A stretch of 64,000 nt of DNA from Streptomyces netropsis (GCF_014203545.1 NZ_JACHJG010000007.1:237391-301390); one strand, 5' to 3'; shown: positions 7,786 to 21,499, numbered from the stretch's first letter. Translations and numbers: made by a program. Notes: generated by a model not told the origin, from the sequence alone.

Positions 7786-8331
7786 ATGGACGCAGCACAG
7801 CAGGAAGCCACCGCCCGTGCACGGGAGCTACAGCGCAGCTGGTACGGGGAGCCTTTGGGGGCGCTCTTCCGCCGTCTCATCGACGATCTCGGCCTGAACC
7901 AGGCCCGTCTCGCCTCCGTCCTCGGCCTGTCCGCGCCCATGCTCTCGCAGCTGATGAGCGGTCAGCGGGCGAAGATCGGCAACCCGGCCGTGGTGCAGCG
8001 GGTCCAGGCGCTGCAGGAGCTTTCCAGCCAGGTCGCGGACGGCAGCGTGAGCGCCGCCGAGGCCGCGGAGCGCATGGAGGAGGTCAAGAAGACCTCCGGC
8101 GGATCGGTCCTCAACTCCACCCAGACGACGGCCAGCAGCGGCGCGCCGACCGTCCGCCGGGTGGTGCGCGAGATCCAGTCGCTGCTGCGGTCCGTGGCCG
8201 GTGCCGGGGACATCATCGACGCCGCCGGGACGCTCGCCCCCACCCACCCCGAACTCGCCGAGTTCCTCCGGGTCTACGGCGCCGGACGGACCGCCGAAGC
8301 CGTCGCGCACTACGAGGCGCACCAGAGCTGA
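7786..8331 (+). CDS. XRE-type helix-turn-helix DNA-binding protein
   Basis: A 181-aa probable regulator. The helix-turn-helix lies at about residues 22-75: LGLNQARLASVLGLSAPMLS is a typical XRE recognition unit. A helical C-terminal part of about 100 residues is unlike characterised effector domains. The ATG at 7786 has AAGGGGAGAG upstream. It is followed after 50 nt by a membrane Ser/Thr kinase, and the same pair occurs in S. coelicolor from memory, so the kinase may control this regulator. That link is inference. Confidence 0.88.
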   Translation: MDAAQQEATARARELQRSWYGEPLGALFRRLIDDLGLNQARLASVLGLSAPMLSQLMSGQRAKIGNPAVVQRVQALQELSSQVADGSVSAAEAAERMEEVKKTSGGSVLNSTQTTASSGAPTVRRVVREIQSLLRSVAGAGDIIDAAGTLAPTHPELAEFLRVYGAGRTAEAVAHYEAHQS

Positions 8332-8381
8332 CCGTGCCGGGGTGGGACTGAGCGGGGCTGGGGCGGGGGCGAAGCGGCGCG

Positions 8382-9623
8382 ATGGGTGAGGTCTTCGCCG
8401 GTCGGTACGAGCTGGTGGACCCGATCGGACGCGGCGGCGTGGGGGCCGTGTGGCGGGCGTGGGACCAGCGCCGACGGCGATATGTGGCGGCCAAGGTGCT
8501 CCAGCAGAGCGACGCCCACACGCTGCTGAGATTCGTCCGGGAACAGGCACTGCGGATCGACCATCCCCATGTGCTGGCGCCGATGAGCTGGGCGGCGGAC
8601 GACGACAAGGTGCTGTTCACCATGGACGTGGTGAGCGGTGGCTCGCTCGCCCATCTCATCGGTGACTACGGGCCGTTACCGCCGCGGTTCGTGTGCGTGC
8701 TGCTCGACCAATTGCTGTCCGGGCTCACGGCGGTGCACGCGGAGGGCGTGGTGCACCGGGACATCAAACCGGCCAATATCCTCCTGGAGGCGACCGGGAC
8801 GGGACGTCCGCATTTGCGGCTCTCCGATTTCGGGATCGCCATGCGCAAGGGCGAGCCGCGGCTGACGGACACCAACTATGTGATGGGCACGCCCGGTTAC
8901 TTCGCCCCGGAGCAAATGCTGGGCGAGGAACCGGATTTCCCCGCCGACCTCTTCGCCGTCGGCCTGGTGACCCTGTATCTCATCACGGGCCGCAAACCCG
9001 ACGCCGAGGCGCTCGTACGACGCTTCACCGAGCACGGCACGCCGAACGCGCCCGAGGACGTGCCGGAGCCGCTCTGGCAGGTGATCGCGAATCTGCTGCA
9101 ACCCGATCCGTACGCGCGCTTCCGCACGGCCACGGGGGCCCGGAAGGCCCTCGCGGCCGCGGTGGAGCTGCTCCCCGAGCCCGCCCCGGACGAGGAGCCC
9201 ATCGAGGTCTTCGACCAGCTCGGCCCGCTGCCTCCGGGCTTCGGCCCGAACGGCCCCTGCCCGGGGCGGGATCCGGCGCCCGACGCGGACGAGGAACCCC
9301 CTCCGGCAGCCCCCGCGGAGCCCGATCCGGAATCCGGTGCGGAACCCGGTACGGAATCCCGGCCCGCACCCCGCTCGGAGCCCGAGCCCGCGGCCCTGGC
9401 GCCCCCTCAGCCCGCCTATCCGCCCACGCGGCCCTACACCGCCCCGCAGCCGCTCCCGCGGCCCGTTCCCCCGCCTCCCGGCACCCCGGCCGGCGGGGCC
9501 GTCCCCGCACCCCCGCCGGGGCGGCCGAAGCGGCCGGGACCGCCCCCGAAGGTGGCGGTCCCGGTGTTGGTCTTCGCGCTGCTCTGCCTGGCGGTCGGCA
9601 TCTGGGCGCTCACCGTCAGCTGA
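8382..9623 (+). CDS. Membrane-anchored Ser/Thr protein kinase
   Basis: A 413-aa Hanks-type kinase. Visible elements are the glycine loop GRGGVGAVW (16-24), Lys38 in VAAKVL, the catalytic loop HRDIKPAN with Asp127, DFG with Asp149 and YFAPEQ in the activation segment. The kinase domain ends near 275. A proline/acid-rich linker of about 110 residues leads to one C-terminal membrane helix (about 388-411) with almost nothing outside the cell, so it lacks PASTA or other sensor domains. All catalytic residues are intact. The preceding XRE gene is a candidate substrate. Confidence 0.93.
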   Translation: MGEVFAGRYELVDPIGRGGVGAVWRAWDQRRRRYVAAKVLQQSDAHTLLRFVREQALRIDHPHVLAPMSWAADDDKVLFTMDVVSGGSLAHLIGDYGPLPPRFVCVLLDQLLSGLTAVHAEGVVHRDIKPANILLEATGTGRPHLRLSDFGIAMRKGEPRLTDTNYVMGTPGYFAPEQMLGEEPDFPADLFAVGLVTLYLITGRKPDAEALVRRFTEHGTPNAPEDVPEPLWQVIANLLQPDPYARFRTATGARKALAAAVELLPEPAPDEEPIEVFDQLGPLPPGFGPNGPCPGRDPAPDADEEPPPAAPAEPDPESGAEPGTESRPAPRSEPEPAALAPPQPAYPPTRPYTAPQPLPRPVPPPPGTPAGGAVPAPPPGRPKRPGPPPKVAVPVLVFALLCLAVGIWALTVS

Positions 9624-9712
9624 TTCACTTTCGCAATCATTTTATTTGCGTTAGCGAATATCTGTCGTGTCGCCGGGGACGCCGGACGCGTATCGCGGGG
9701 ACCCCGAAAGAC

Positions 9713-9749
9713 GAAGGGGCCCGGCCGCTTCAGCGGCCGGGCCCCTTCG
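9713..9749. terminator. Hairpin terminator between convergent genes
   Basis: A near-perfect inverted repeat, GAAGGGGCCCGGCCGCTT with its complement, lies between the kinase gene and the convergent DLW-39-type gene. It probably ends both transcripts. Confidence 0.85.
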
Positions 9750-9763
9750 AGGACTCGTTTGTC

Positions 9764-9898
9764 TCACACACCCGAACCTGCGGGCACGGAGTCGGTCGCC
9801 TCCGTCCACAGATCCTGCTCGGCGCGATCCGCCTGGATCTGGCGGTACACGAGGAGTCCGCCGATGGCGGCCAGTGCGACCAGGAGCAGCTTCTTCAC
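9764..9898 (-). CDS. DLW-39 family small protein
   Basis: A 44-aa peptide starting at the GTG at 9898: KKLLLVALAAIGGLLVYRQ is a single hydrophobic N-terminal helix, followed by the conserved QADRAEQDLWTEATD. The DLW motif names this small actinobacterial family, which is found near gyrA and the tRNA-Ile/Ala genes. The function is unknown; the helix suggests membrane attachment. The open frame extends to 9955, but the family begins at KKLLLV. Confidence 0.85.
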   Translation of the reverse strand: MKKLLLVALAAIGGLLVYRQIQADRAEQDLWTEATDSVPAGSGV

Positions 9899-10069
9899 CG
9901 CGCGACCTCGTCTTTCCTTGACGTAAGGGGACCTCTGGTGGCCGATGATACACACCGGCCGATACCGATCGGTTACCTGTGCCGGACCCTTGCCGGGTCC
10001 TCTGTGACCTGAAACACCATCCCCGACACCATCGCCGCGACGGCCCCAACTCCCCCTCCGGGGAAAACA

Positions 10070-10107
10070 GATCGGCCCGGGCGGAGAATTCTCCGTCCGG
10101 GCCGATC
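10070..10107 (-). terminator. Terminator after tRNA-Ile
   Basis: A 38-nt inverted repeat (GATCGGCCCGGGCGGAG and complement around GAATTC) lies just past the 3' end of the minus-strand tRNA-Ile gene. Confidence 0.8.
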
Positions 10108-10114
10108 GTGCCGG

Positions 10115-10188
10115 TGGGGCTAACAGGACTTGAACCTGTGGCCTCTTCCTTATCAGGGAAGCGCTCTAACCGTCTGAGCTATAGCCCC
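10115..10188 (-). tRNA. tRNA-Ile (anticodon GAT)
   Basis: A 74-nt cloverleaf on the minus strand: acceptor GGGGCTA paired with TAGCCCC plus discriminator A, D-arm AGCTCAGACGGTTAGAGC, anticodon loop CTGATAA (anticodon GAT) and T-arm GGTTCAAGTCC. CCA is not encoded. It sits 71 bp downstream of the DUF3566 gene on the same strand, as commonly seen after gyrA in actinobacteria. Confidence 0.95.
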
Positions 10189-10259
10189 GCGCTGCACCGA
10201 AAGATTAGCGCACCTTGGGCCCAGTCCCAAAATCGGCCGGGCCCAGGTCCGGGTGGACG

Positions 10260-11294
10260 TTATTCGTCCTCGGCGAGCGTCAGCTCCACGCCGCCGACGA
10301 AACCGGCGGAGAGGTTGTAGATGAAGGCGCCCAGCGTCGCCAGGGCGGTCGCCAGCACCACGTTGATGACCGCGATCACGGAGGTGAACAGCAGGACGCG
10401 GGGCAGCGACAGGAAGGACTGGAGGTCGAAGCCGCCGCCCTCGCTGGAGTCCGTGGCGTCGCTGATGGTGCCGCCGACGGCCGAGAAGACGCCCATGGCG
10501 TCCATGACCCCCCACAGCACCGCCGCCGCCACGATCGTGCAGATGCCCAGCGCGATCGACAGCAGGAAGCTGACCTTCATCACCGACCACGGGTCGGCCT
10601 TGGCCACCCGCAGCCGTGCCTTGCGCGTACGCGGCGCCGGACGGGGCGCGGAGCGCTGCTGCGGGACCGAGGCGCCCGGCTGCGGCCCGGCGGGCCGCTC
10701 GGCCTTCACAGGGGCCTTGGCGGGGTTCTTGGCGGCCTTGGCCGCGCTCTTGGGGGCAGTGCCCTTGGGAGCGGAGCCCTTGGGGGCCGGCGCGGCCCCC
10801 TCGGCGCCCCCGGCAGCGCCCGCGGCGGAAGCGGAAGCAGAAGCGGAACGCTCCGCCGGAGGCTCGTAGGCCTTCGGCGGGTGGTAGGGCTTCGGGTCCT
10901 TGGTGTCCGTCACAGGGCCCCCCTTGGTCTCGGCGGTGGTGCCGCCCTTGGCCGCGGGTGTCTCCCCGCCCTCGGCGGCGGACGCGGTCCCGCCCTTGGC
11001 GACGGTGCCGGCGTCCTTGGCAGCGGTGTCAGCAGCTTTGGCAGCGGTATCCGCAGCCTTGGGAGCGGCGTCCGCCCCCTTGGCCGCGGTGTCGGCACCC
11101 TTGGCGCCGGTGTCAGCGCCCTTGGCCGCGGTGCCCGCGACCCTGGGGTCGGGGACGGCCGCCCCGCCCTTGGCCCCGGAAGTATCCGCGGATACGCCGG
11201 AGCCACGGGCGCCGGCTTTATCGGTTGCGGGTCCGGCGGGACTGCGCCGCTTGGCACCCGCACCGCCTGCCGCGGCGCCCGTGGCTCGACTCAC
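10260..11294 (-). CDS. DUF3566 domain membrane protein
   Basis: A 344-aa protein. Residues 1 to about 220 are disordered, Ala/Lys/Pro-rich and contain a degenerate tandem repeat of KGADTxAKxAD units at about 45-95. The DUF3566 domain at about 230-340 starts ADPWSVMKVSFLLS and has two membrane helices enclosing a short external loop. The GTG start lies 3 nt after the gyrA stop, so it is co-transcribed with gyrBA. Such proteins follow gyrA widely in actinobacteria; the role is unknown. Confidence 0.88.
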   Translation of the reverse strand: MSRATGAAAGGAGAKRRSPAGPATDKAGARGSGVSADTSGAKGGAAVPDPRVAGTAAKGADTGAKGADTAAKGADAAPKAADTAAKAADTAAKDAGTVAKGGTASAAEGGETPAAKGGTTAETKGGPVTDTKDPKPYHPPKAYEPPAERSASASASAAGAAGGAEGAAPAPKGSAPKGTAPKSAAKAAKNPAKAPVKAERPAGPQPGASVPQQRSAPRPAPRTRKARLRVAKADPWSVMKVSFLLSIALGICTIVAAAVLWGVMDAMGVFSAVGGTISDATDSSEGGGFDLQSFLSLPRVLLFTSVIAVINVVLATALATLGAFIYNLSAGFVGGVELTLAEDE

Positions 11295-11297
11295 GAA

Positions 11298-13934
<2,637 letters not shown>

Positions 13935-13985
13935 TGCTGTTCAAAGTCCTTTCGCGCTGCGGCTGTTTCTCGTGGGCCGACAGGC

Positions 13986-16010
<2,025 letters not shown>

Positions 16011-16498
16011 GAAGCGCCCTTTCTGGCACAGCACAGGCCTTCCCCGGTCTACGGCGGGGAGACCCCACCCTGGGCAGGCAGGAGAGGCTGCGTCGTTCTG
16101 CGTTGGTCGGCATGTCCCGCGAGCCGGCGGGATTGCTACCAGTCTACCGGTAGCGCTGACATGAATGGGGGTTTGGCGGTGCCTGAGTCCGCATGTGCCG
16201 CCCTGAACCGGCATCAGCCGACTCCCTATATGGGCCCTGGGGCTCCAAGAGGCTCACAGCGGCACTCAGCGCTTCCGAGTGTCAACCACCCGCTACCGTG
16301 AGCGCAGTCTCAGGTCGGGGTGCGGCGGTTCGGCCGGGGACGGGCAGTGACGGCATCCCCCGGACACCGCTCGCCCCGCCCGATATCAGGGGCCTCAAGC
16401 GTCAACGCGGACGTCAATACGGCTCGCCGCCCCACCCGTCCGGGCGGCGGCGGCCGACGGCTGAATACAGCGGGTCCGGCAGTGGTCCGGTGGCCCCG
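16011..16498. promoter_or_regulatory. Gene-free region upstream of gyrB
   Basis: About 490 bp between the gyrB start and the dciA-like stop. No credible coding frame or RNA is visible. It should contain the gyrB promoter, which responds to supercoiling in Streptomyces, and the end of the leftward recF-dciA transcript. No single promoter hexamer pair stands out. Confidence 0.5.
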
Positions 16499-17065
16499 TC
16501 AGCCGTACGTGTCGCCCGGGCCGGTGCTCCCGGGGGCGCGCAGCGGCCCGTACCGGCGGGCGGGACCGCCCGGCCCCAGCACCTTGATCATCTTGACCGT
16601 GCCCTGCCCCAGATCGGCGTTGAGCCGGGCCACCAGCTGCGGGGCCAGCAGCCGCAGCTGCGTCGCCCACGCCGTCGAGTCGCACTGGACGGTCAGCACC
16701 CGGGCGTCCTCGTCGTACTTCTGCGGCTCGCAGTGCAGCGCCACCTCCGGGCCCACGATCTGCGGCCAGCGGCCCATCACGCCGCCCACCGCCGCAGGTG
16801 TCTCCCAGCCGCGCTCGGTGATAAGCCGGTTGATCGCGGCGCCCAGCGACAGCGGGTCCCGGCCGTCGGCGCGGGCGCCGGAACGCAAGCCCCCGCGGCG
16901 CGCCTGCTTCTTCTGCTGGGCCGCGTTGCCGCGCGCCCGTGCCTGTTCCTTGGCGGCGCGCAGCGCCACCCGCGCCAGATCGACGCCGGAGTGCTCCGGT
17001 GTCTTCGGCTGCTGCGGCGACGGATCCCCCGCCGTCCCCGGCGCCTCGGGTCGCTGCTCGCTCAT
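16499..17065 (-). CDS. DUF721 protein, DciA-like helicase loader
   Basis: A 188-aa protein. The N-terminal 80 residues are basic and disordered (KKQARRGGLRSGAR). The DUF721/DciA core at about 85-165 contains INRLITERGWETPAAVGGVMGRWPQIVG and ends with a KH-like fold. DciA recruits or loads the replicative helicase DnaB in bacteria without DnaC/DnaI, including actinobacteria. The start overlaps the recF stop by 4 bp. The replication role follows from the family and the oriC context. Confidence 0.88.
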   Translation of the reverse strand: MSEQRPEAPGTAGDPSPQQPKTPEHSGVDLARVALRAAKEQARARGNAAQQKKQARRGGLRSGARADGRDPLSLGAAINRLITERGWETPAAVGGVMGRWPQIVGPEVALHCEPQKYDEDARVLTVQCDSTAWATQLRLLAPQLVARLNADLGQGTVKMIKVLGPGGPARRYGPLRAPGSTGPGDTYG

Positions 17066-18186
17066 ACCCGCTCGACCGAACCTTCCGAGACCGCGTACCG
17101 CGCGCCCACCAGGACACCCGGCACGTCGTCGTCCACCGCGGCCGTCACCAGCACCTGCTCGCCCTGGGCGACCAGCTCGGCCAGCCGCTCCCGGCGTCTG
17201 GCGTCCAGCTCCGCGAAGACGTCGTCCAGTACCAGGATGGGCTCATTGCCCTCGGAGCGCAGCAGCTCGTACGAGGCGAGCCGCAGCGCCAGGGCGTACG
17301 ACCAGGACTCGCCGTGGCTCGCGTACCCCTTGGCGGGCAGTTGCCCCAGGCGCAGCAGCAGATCGTCGCGGTGCGGGCCGACGAGCGTGACCCCGCGCTC
17401 GATCTCCTGCTTGCGGGACTCGGCGAGCGCGGCGAGCAGCACCTCGTACAGCTCCTCGCGGCTGTGCGCGCCCTCGCTGCCGGCCGGACCGCGGTAGTCG
17501 AACGCGACCGGGCCGCCGCCGGGCGCCAGCTGCTCGTACGCCTTGTCGGCGAGCGGGCGCAGCGTGGCGATCAGGTCGAGCCGCTGTGCCAGCAGTTCCC
17601 CGCCGACGCGGGCGAGGTGCTGGTCCCAGATGTCGAGCGTGGAGAGGTCCAGTCCGCGGCCGCCGTGCCGACGGGCCATGGCCGCGGACTTCAGCAGGGT
17701 GTTGCGCTGCTTGAGGACGCGCTCGTAGTCGGAGCGCACGCCCGCCATCCGCGGGGAGCGCGCGGTGATCAGCTCGTCGAGGAAGCGGCGGCGTTCGCCG
17801 GGGTCGCCCTTGACCAGTGCGAGGTCCTCGGGCGCGAACAGCACCGTGCGCACGATGCCGAGCACGTCACGGGGTCTGACCTGCGAGGATCGGTTGATGC
17901 GGGCCCGGTTGGCCTTGCCCGGGTTCAGTTCCAGCTCGATCAGCTGCTGCCGCTCGCCCTGGGTGACGGCGGCCCGGATGATCGCCCGCTCGGCCCCCAT
18001 CCGCACCAGCGGCGCGTCGGAGGAGACCCGGTGGCTGCCGAGGGTCGCCAGATAGCCGACGGCCTCGACGAGATTCGTCTTGCCCTGGCCGTTGGGCCCC
18101 ACGAAAGCGGTGACGCCCGGGTCGAGCGGGACCTCGACCCGGGCGTACGAGCGGAAGTCGGCCAGCGACAGATGCGATACGTGCAT
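17062..18186 (-). CDS. recF: DNA replication/repair protein RecF
   Basis: A 374-aa SMC-like ATPase that loads RecA at single-strand gaps. It begins MHVSHLSLADFRSYARVEV; Walker A is GPNGQGKTN at about 30-38, the signature region contains SHGESWSYALALRLASYELL, and Walker B is ILVLDDVFAELD. The length is normal for the family. GGGAGG precedes the ATG. It lies 30 bp after gnd and overlaps dciA. Confidence 0.97.
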   Translation of the reverse strand: MHVSHLSLADFRSYARVEVPLDPGVTAFVGPNGQGKTNLVEAVGYLATLGSHRVSSDAPLVRMGAERAIIRAAVTQGERQQLIELELNPGKANRARINRSSQVRPRDVLGIVRTVLFAPEDLALVKGDPGERRRFLDELITARSPRMAGVRSDYERVLKQRNTLLKSAAMARRHGGRGLDLSTLDIWDQHLARVGGELLAQRLDLIATLRPLADKAYEQLAPGGGPVAFDYRGPAGSEGAHSREELYEVLLAALAESRKQEIERGVTLVGPHRDDLLLRLGQLPAKGYASHGESWSYALALRLASYELLRSEGNEPILVLDDVFAELDARRRERLAELVAQGEQVLVTAAVDDDVPGVLVGARYAVSEGSVERV

Positions 18187-18216
18187 GGTTGCGAGCCGAC
18201 CTCCCCCGGCTACCGC

Positions 18217-19098
18217 TTACTTCTTGTTCTCGACCGCGTGGCCGCCGAACTGGTTGCGCAGCGCGGCGATCATCTTCATCTGCGGGGAGTCGTCCTGGCG
18301 GGACGCGAAACGGGCGAAGAGCGACGCGGTGATCGCGGGCAGCGGCACCGCGTTGTCGATCGCGGCCTCCACCGTCCAGCGGCCCTCGCCGGAGTCCTGC
18401 GCGAAGCCGCGCAGCTGGTCCAGGTGCTCGTCGTCGTCCAGGGCGCGGACGGCCAGGTCGAGCAGCCAGGAACGGATGACCGTGCCCTCCTGCCAGTTGC
18501 GGAAGACCTCGCGCACGTCGGTGACGGAGTCCACCGCCTCCAGCAGCTCCCAGCCCTCGGCGAAGGCCTGCATCATCGCGTACTCGATGCCGTTGTGGAC
18601 CATCTTGGCGAAGTGGCCCGCGCCGACCTTGCCCGCGTGGACGGCGCCGAGGTCGCCCGCCGGCTTGAGCGCGTCGAAGATCGGCTGAGCCTTCGCCACG
18701 TCCTCGGCGTCGCCGCCGTACATCAGGGCGTAGCCGTTCTCCAGGCCCCAGACGCCGCCGGAGACACCGCAGTCCACGAAGCCGATGCCCTTGGCGCGGA
18801 GCTCCTCGGCGTGCTTCTCGTCGTCCGTCCAGCGGGAGTTCCCGCCGTCGACGACGACGTCGCCGGGCGACAGCAGCTCGCCGAGCTCGTCGATGGTGGA
18901 CTGGGTCGCGGCACCGGCCGGGACCATGACCCAGACGACGCGCGGACCCTTCAGCGAATCCACAAGCTCCTTGAGGCTGTGGACATCCGCGAGGTCCGCG
19001 TTGCGGTCGTATCCGATGACGGTGTGGCCTGCACGGCGAATGCGCTCGCGCATGTTGCCGCCCATCTTGCCGAGACCGACGAGACCGAGCTCCATCAT
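18217..19098 (-). CDS. gnd: 6-phosphogluconate dehydrogenase, decarboxylating (short form)
   Basis: A 293-aa enzyme converting 6-phosphogluconate to ribulose 5-phosphate and CO2 in the pentose phosphate pathway. The Rossmann motif is GLVGLGKMGGNM, and the substrate region includes VVDGGNSRWTDDEKHAEEL and the catalytic Lys in GAGHFAKMVHNGIEYAMMQA. The roughly 300-residue length marks the short YqeC/GndA-like class, often NAD-preferring, rather than the 470-residue form. Its position between dnaN and recF is characteristic of Streptomyces and relatives. Confidence 0.95.
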   Translation of the reverse strand: MMELGLVGLGKMGGNMRERIRRAGHTVIGYDRNADLADVHSLKELVDSLKGPRVVWVMVPAGAATQSTIDELGELLSPGDVVVDGGNSRWTDDEKHAEELRAKGIGFVDCGVSGGVWGLENGYALMYGGDAEDVAKAQPIFDALKPAGDLGAVHAGKVGAGHFAKMVHNGIEYAMMQAFAEGWELLEAVDSVTDVREVFRNWQEGTVIRSWLLDLAVRALDDDEHLDQLRGFAQDSGEGRWTVEAAIDNAVPLPAITASLFARFASRQDDSPQMKMIAALRNQFGGHAVENKK

Positions 19099-19201
19099 GA
19101 TCCTCTATGCCGTAGTCGTTGCGTTTCGTACCTGACCTGAGCCCGAGCCTACGCCCGAGGGTTCGTGCACACCTGTGGGCTCAACCGCTCACCGGATGGA
19201 A

Positions 19202-19241
19202 CGGGCCGGTGGTGACGGTAGGCCCCGTCACCACCGGCCCG
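19202..19241 (-). terminator. Hairpin downstream of dnaN
   Basis: An inverted repeat CGGGCCGGTGGTGACGG with its complement, followed in the dnaN direction by the 269-bp gap before gnd. It is the likely dnaN terminator; gnd would then need its own promoter. Confidence 0.75.
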
Positions 19242-19367
19242 AAAAGCATCCGCGCCGAGCTTATGACCCGGCTCAGCCGGGGAGTGGCACCGGCATTCTG
19301 CGGCACTGCGAGGGGCGACCCTCGCGCTCCCCACCGGTGGGCCACCGCGCCGGGCGCGTCACCCGGC

Positions 19368-20498
19368 TCAGCCGGAGAGGCGCACCGGCATGATCAGGTA
19401 CTTGTACGCCTCGTCCGCCTCGGCGTCCAGCGCGGGCTTGCCGCTGAGCAGCGCCGGCTTGGTGGAGGTGGTGAAGGACAGCTGGGCGACCGGCGAGTCG
19501 ATCGCGGACAGGCCCTCGAGCAGGAAGCCCGGGTTGAAGGCGATCGAGATGTCGTCGCCCTCGAGCCGCGCGTCGACCCGCTCCACAGCCTGTGCATCGT
19601 CGCTGGAACCGGCTTCCAGGATCAGCACGCCCTGCTCGAAGCTGAGCCGCACCGGGGTGTTCCGCTCGGCGACGAGGGCCACGCGCTTGACGGCCTCGAC
19701 GAAGGGGGCCGTCTCGATCACCGCGACGGAGTTGAACTCGGTCGGGAAGAGCGTGCGGTACTTCGGCAGGTCGCCCTCGAGCAGTCGCGTGGTCGTACGG
19801 CGACCGGCGCCCTCGAAGCCGATGAGGCCCTCGCCCGCGCCGGAGCCGGACAGGGCGATCGAGACCGTGTCGCCGCCGCTGAGCGACTTGGCGGTGTCGA
19901 GCAGCGTCTTGGCGGGCACCAGGGCGACAGCGGAGATGTCCGGGGTCTCGGGCTTCCACATGAACTCGCGGACCGCGAAGCGGTAGCGGTCGGTGGAGGC
20001 CAGCGTGACGGTGTCGCCCTCGATCTCGATCCGCACACCCGTGAGCACCGGCAGGGTGTCGTCACGGCCGGCCGCGATGGCGACCTGGGCGGCGGCGGAG
20101 GCGAAGACCTCGCCCGGGACGGTGCCCGTGGCGGTCGGCATCTGCGGCAGCGCCGGGTATTCCTCCACAGGCAGTGTGTGGAGTGTGAATCGCGAGGAGC
20201 CACAGACGACGGTGACCCGCACGCCGTCCGTGGAGATCTCCACAGGCCTGTTGGGAAGTGCGCGGCAGATGTCGGCGAGCAGCCGGCCGGAGACGAGGAC
20301 GGTGCCGTCCTCCTCCACATCCGCCTCGACCGAGACGCGGGCCGAGACCTCGTAGTCGAAGCCGGAGAGGCTCAGGGAGCCCTCCTCCGCCTTCAGCAGC
20401 AGGCCCGCGAGGACGGGCACCGGCGGACGGGCCGGGAGGCTGCGGGCCGCCCAGGCCACTGCCTCCGCGAGTACATCGCGCTCCACCCGGATCTTCAC
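19368..20498 (-). CDS. dnaN: DNA polymerase III beta sliding clamp
   Basis: A 376-aa processivity clamp. Three clamp repeats span the length; recognisable segments are MKIRVERDVLAEAV at the start, VLAGLLL, LLEGDLPKYRTLFP and the C-terminal YLIMPVRLSG that forms the protein-binding groove. The GTG at 20498 is preceded by AGGAGG and gives the normal length; the frame continues to 20579 without family similarity. It reads away from oriC, opposite in position to dnaA. Confidence 0.97.
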   Translation of the reverse strand: MKIRVERDVLAEAVAWAARSLPARPPVPVLAGLLLKAEEGSLSLSGFDYEVSARVSVEADVEEDGTVLVSGRLLADICRALPNRPVEISTDGVRVTVVCGSSRFTLHTLPVEEYPALPQMPTATGTVPGEVFASAAAQVAIAAGRDDTLPVLTGVRIEIEGDTVTLASTDRYRFAVREFMWKPETPDISAVALVPAKTLLDTAKSLSGGDTVSIALSGSGAGEGLIGFEGAGRRTTTRLLEGDLPKYRTLFPTEFNSVAVIETAPFVEAVKRVALVAERNTPVRLSFEQGVLILEAGSSDDAQAVERVDARLEGDDISIAFNPGFLLEGLSAIDSPVAQLSFTTSTKPALLSGKPALDAEADEAYKYLIMPVRLSG

Positions 20499-20639
20499 CG
20501 GAACCGCCTCCTGCTTGTTGCTGGCTCGCCCTGCTGGCGTCGTTCGTCGGCTGAGTTGCCGGAGACCAGTCTGACGCACGCCACCGACAGTCGGTGCGGC
20601 TCGGGGTCAAGTCGAGCCGAGGGCCGGGCCACGGTCCGC

Positions 20640-21412
20640 GGCCGAGTTGTGCACAGGACCCACTTCGAAACCATTTCCCCGCTAGAACTCTGTGGTCGTA
20701 GTAGTAGGGGCTGTGGAAACGGTGGAAAACTGCCTTTGCCCAGGTCAGCACCGTTTTTTTGTCCACCGGGCCTGTGGGTGGAGGCGGTGGATAAACAGGG
20801 TCTTCTGTGGACCGCGGAAAGTTCTGCACACCCGGTGCACAGGCAGGGCCCACTTCTCCCCAGGGCCGTCCCCAGTTTTACCCACGTTCCCCACAGCCCA
20901 ACCCGGCACCTTGGTGTGACGCCTTTCACTCGGCGCGGTGACCTCGGGCGTTTCGTTGCCGAACAGTGGACAGGGGTGTGGAAACCCTGTGTACAACAGT
21001 GATCTTCCTGTGGGCGGTCGGTGGACAACGGTCGGGACCCCTGTGGGTGATCCCGTCGTCCACAGGCTGTGGAATCCCGTCGGCCACAAATCCACACCCC
21101 TCTGACCTCCCCTGATGGCCTATCAACAGGGCTGCCTGTGGACATGATCTGGATAACTCATGAGTCCCCAGGGTGTGGACGGTGGGTCGGGCGCGAATCT
21201 GTGGAGAACCGGCACCCGAGGGTCCGTATTCGAACAGGTCGATGGGTGCGGAGGGCCTCCGGACGGCTTCCGGAGGCCCTCGAGAGGGCTCCCGGCAGGG
21301 CGAAACGGCGCTTCGGGCACCCTCCGAGGGTGCTTCCGGGCGCGATTTCCGGGTGCGTCGGCGTTCGGCTGAGGGCCTCTGACAGAACTCCACACAGCAC
21401 TTCCCCACAGAA
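20640..21412. other. Chromosomal origin of replication, oriC
   Basis: A non-coding interval between dnaN and dnaA (20499-21568) densely filled with DnaA boxes close to TTGTCCACA on both strands. Examples are 20712-20720, 20759-20767, 20786-20794, 20887-20895, 20977-20985, 21020-21028, 21056-21064, 21137-21145, 21174-21182, 21200-21208, 21386-21394 and 21401-21409. Streptomyces origins are known for about 19 boxes, and most here are variants rather than perfect. No obvious long AT-rich 13-mers are present; the least GC-rich stretch is near 20690-20765. Confidence 0.95.
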
Positions 21413-21419
21413 CATTCAC

Positions 21420-21467
21420 CGTCGGCTCGTCGGCTCGTCGGCTCGTCGGCTCGTCGGCTCGTCGCGC
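21420..21467. repeat. Five tandem 8-bp repeats, CGTCGGCT
   Basis: Five consecutive copies of CGTCGGCT, ending in a degenerate CGTCGCGCT, lie between the last DnaA boxes of oriC and the dnaA terminator. No coding frame is involved. It may be a slippage tract; any role in origin function is unproven. Confidence 0.85.
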
Positions 21468-21499
21468 TGTCGCGCCCGGGACCGTCCGCCACAGCGCGA

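Noticed and set aside
16939..19140. 733-codon open frame on the plus strand
   Set aside because: Antisense to recF and gnd; no domain and biased composition.
21420..21467. CRISPR-like repeat near oriC
   Set aside because: The repeats are 8 bp and directly adjacent without spacers; it is a simple tandem repeat.
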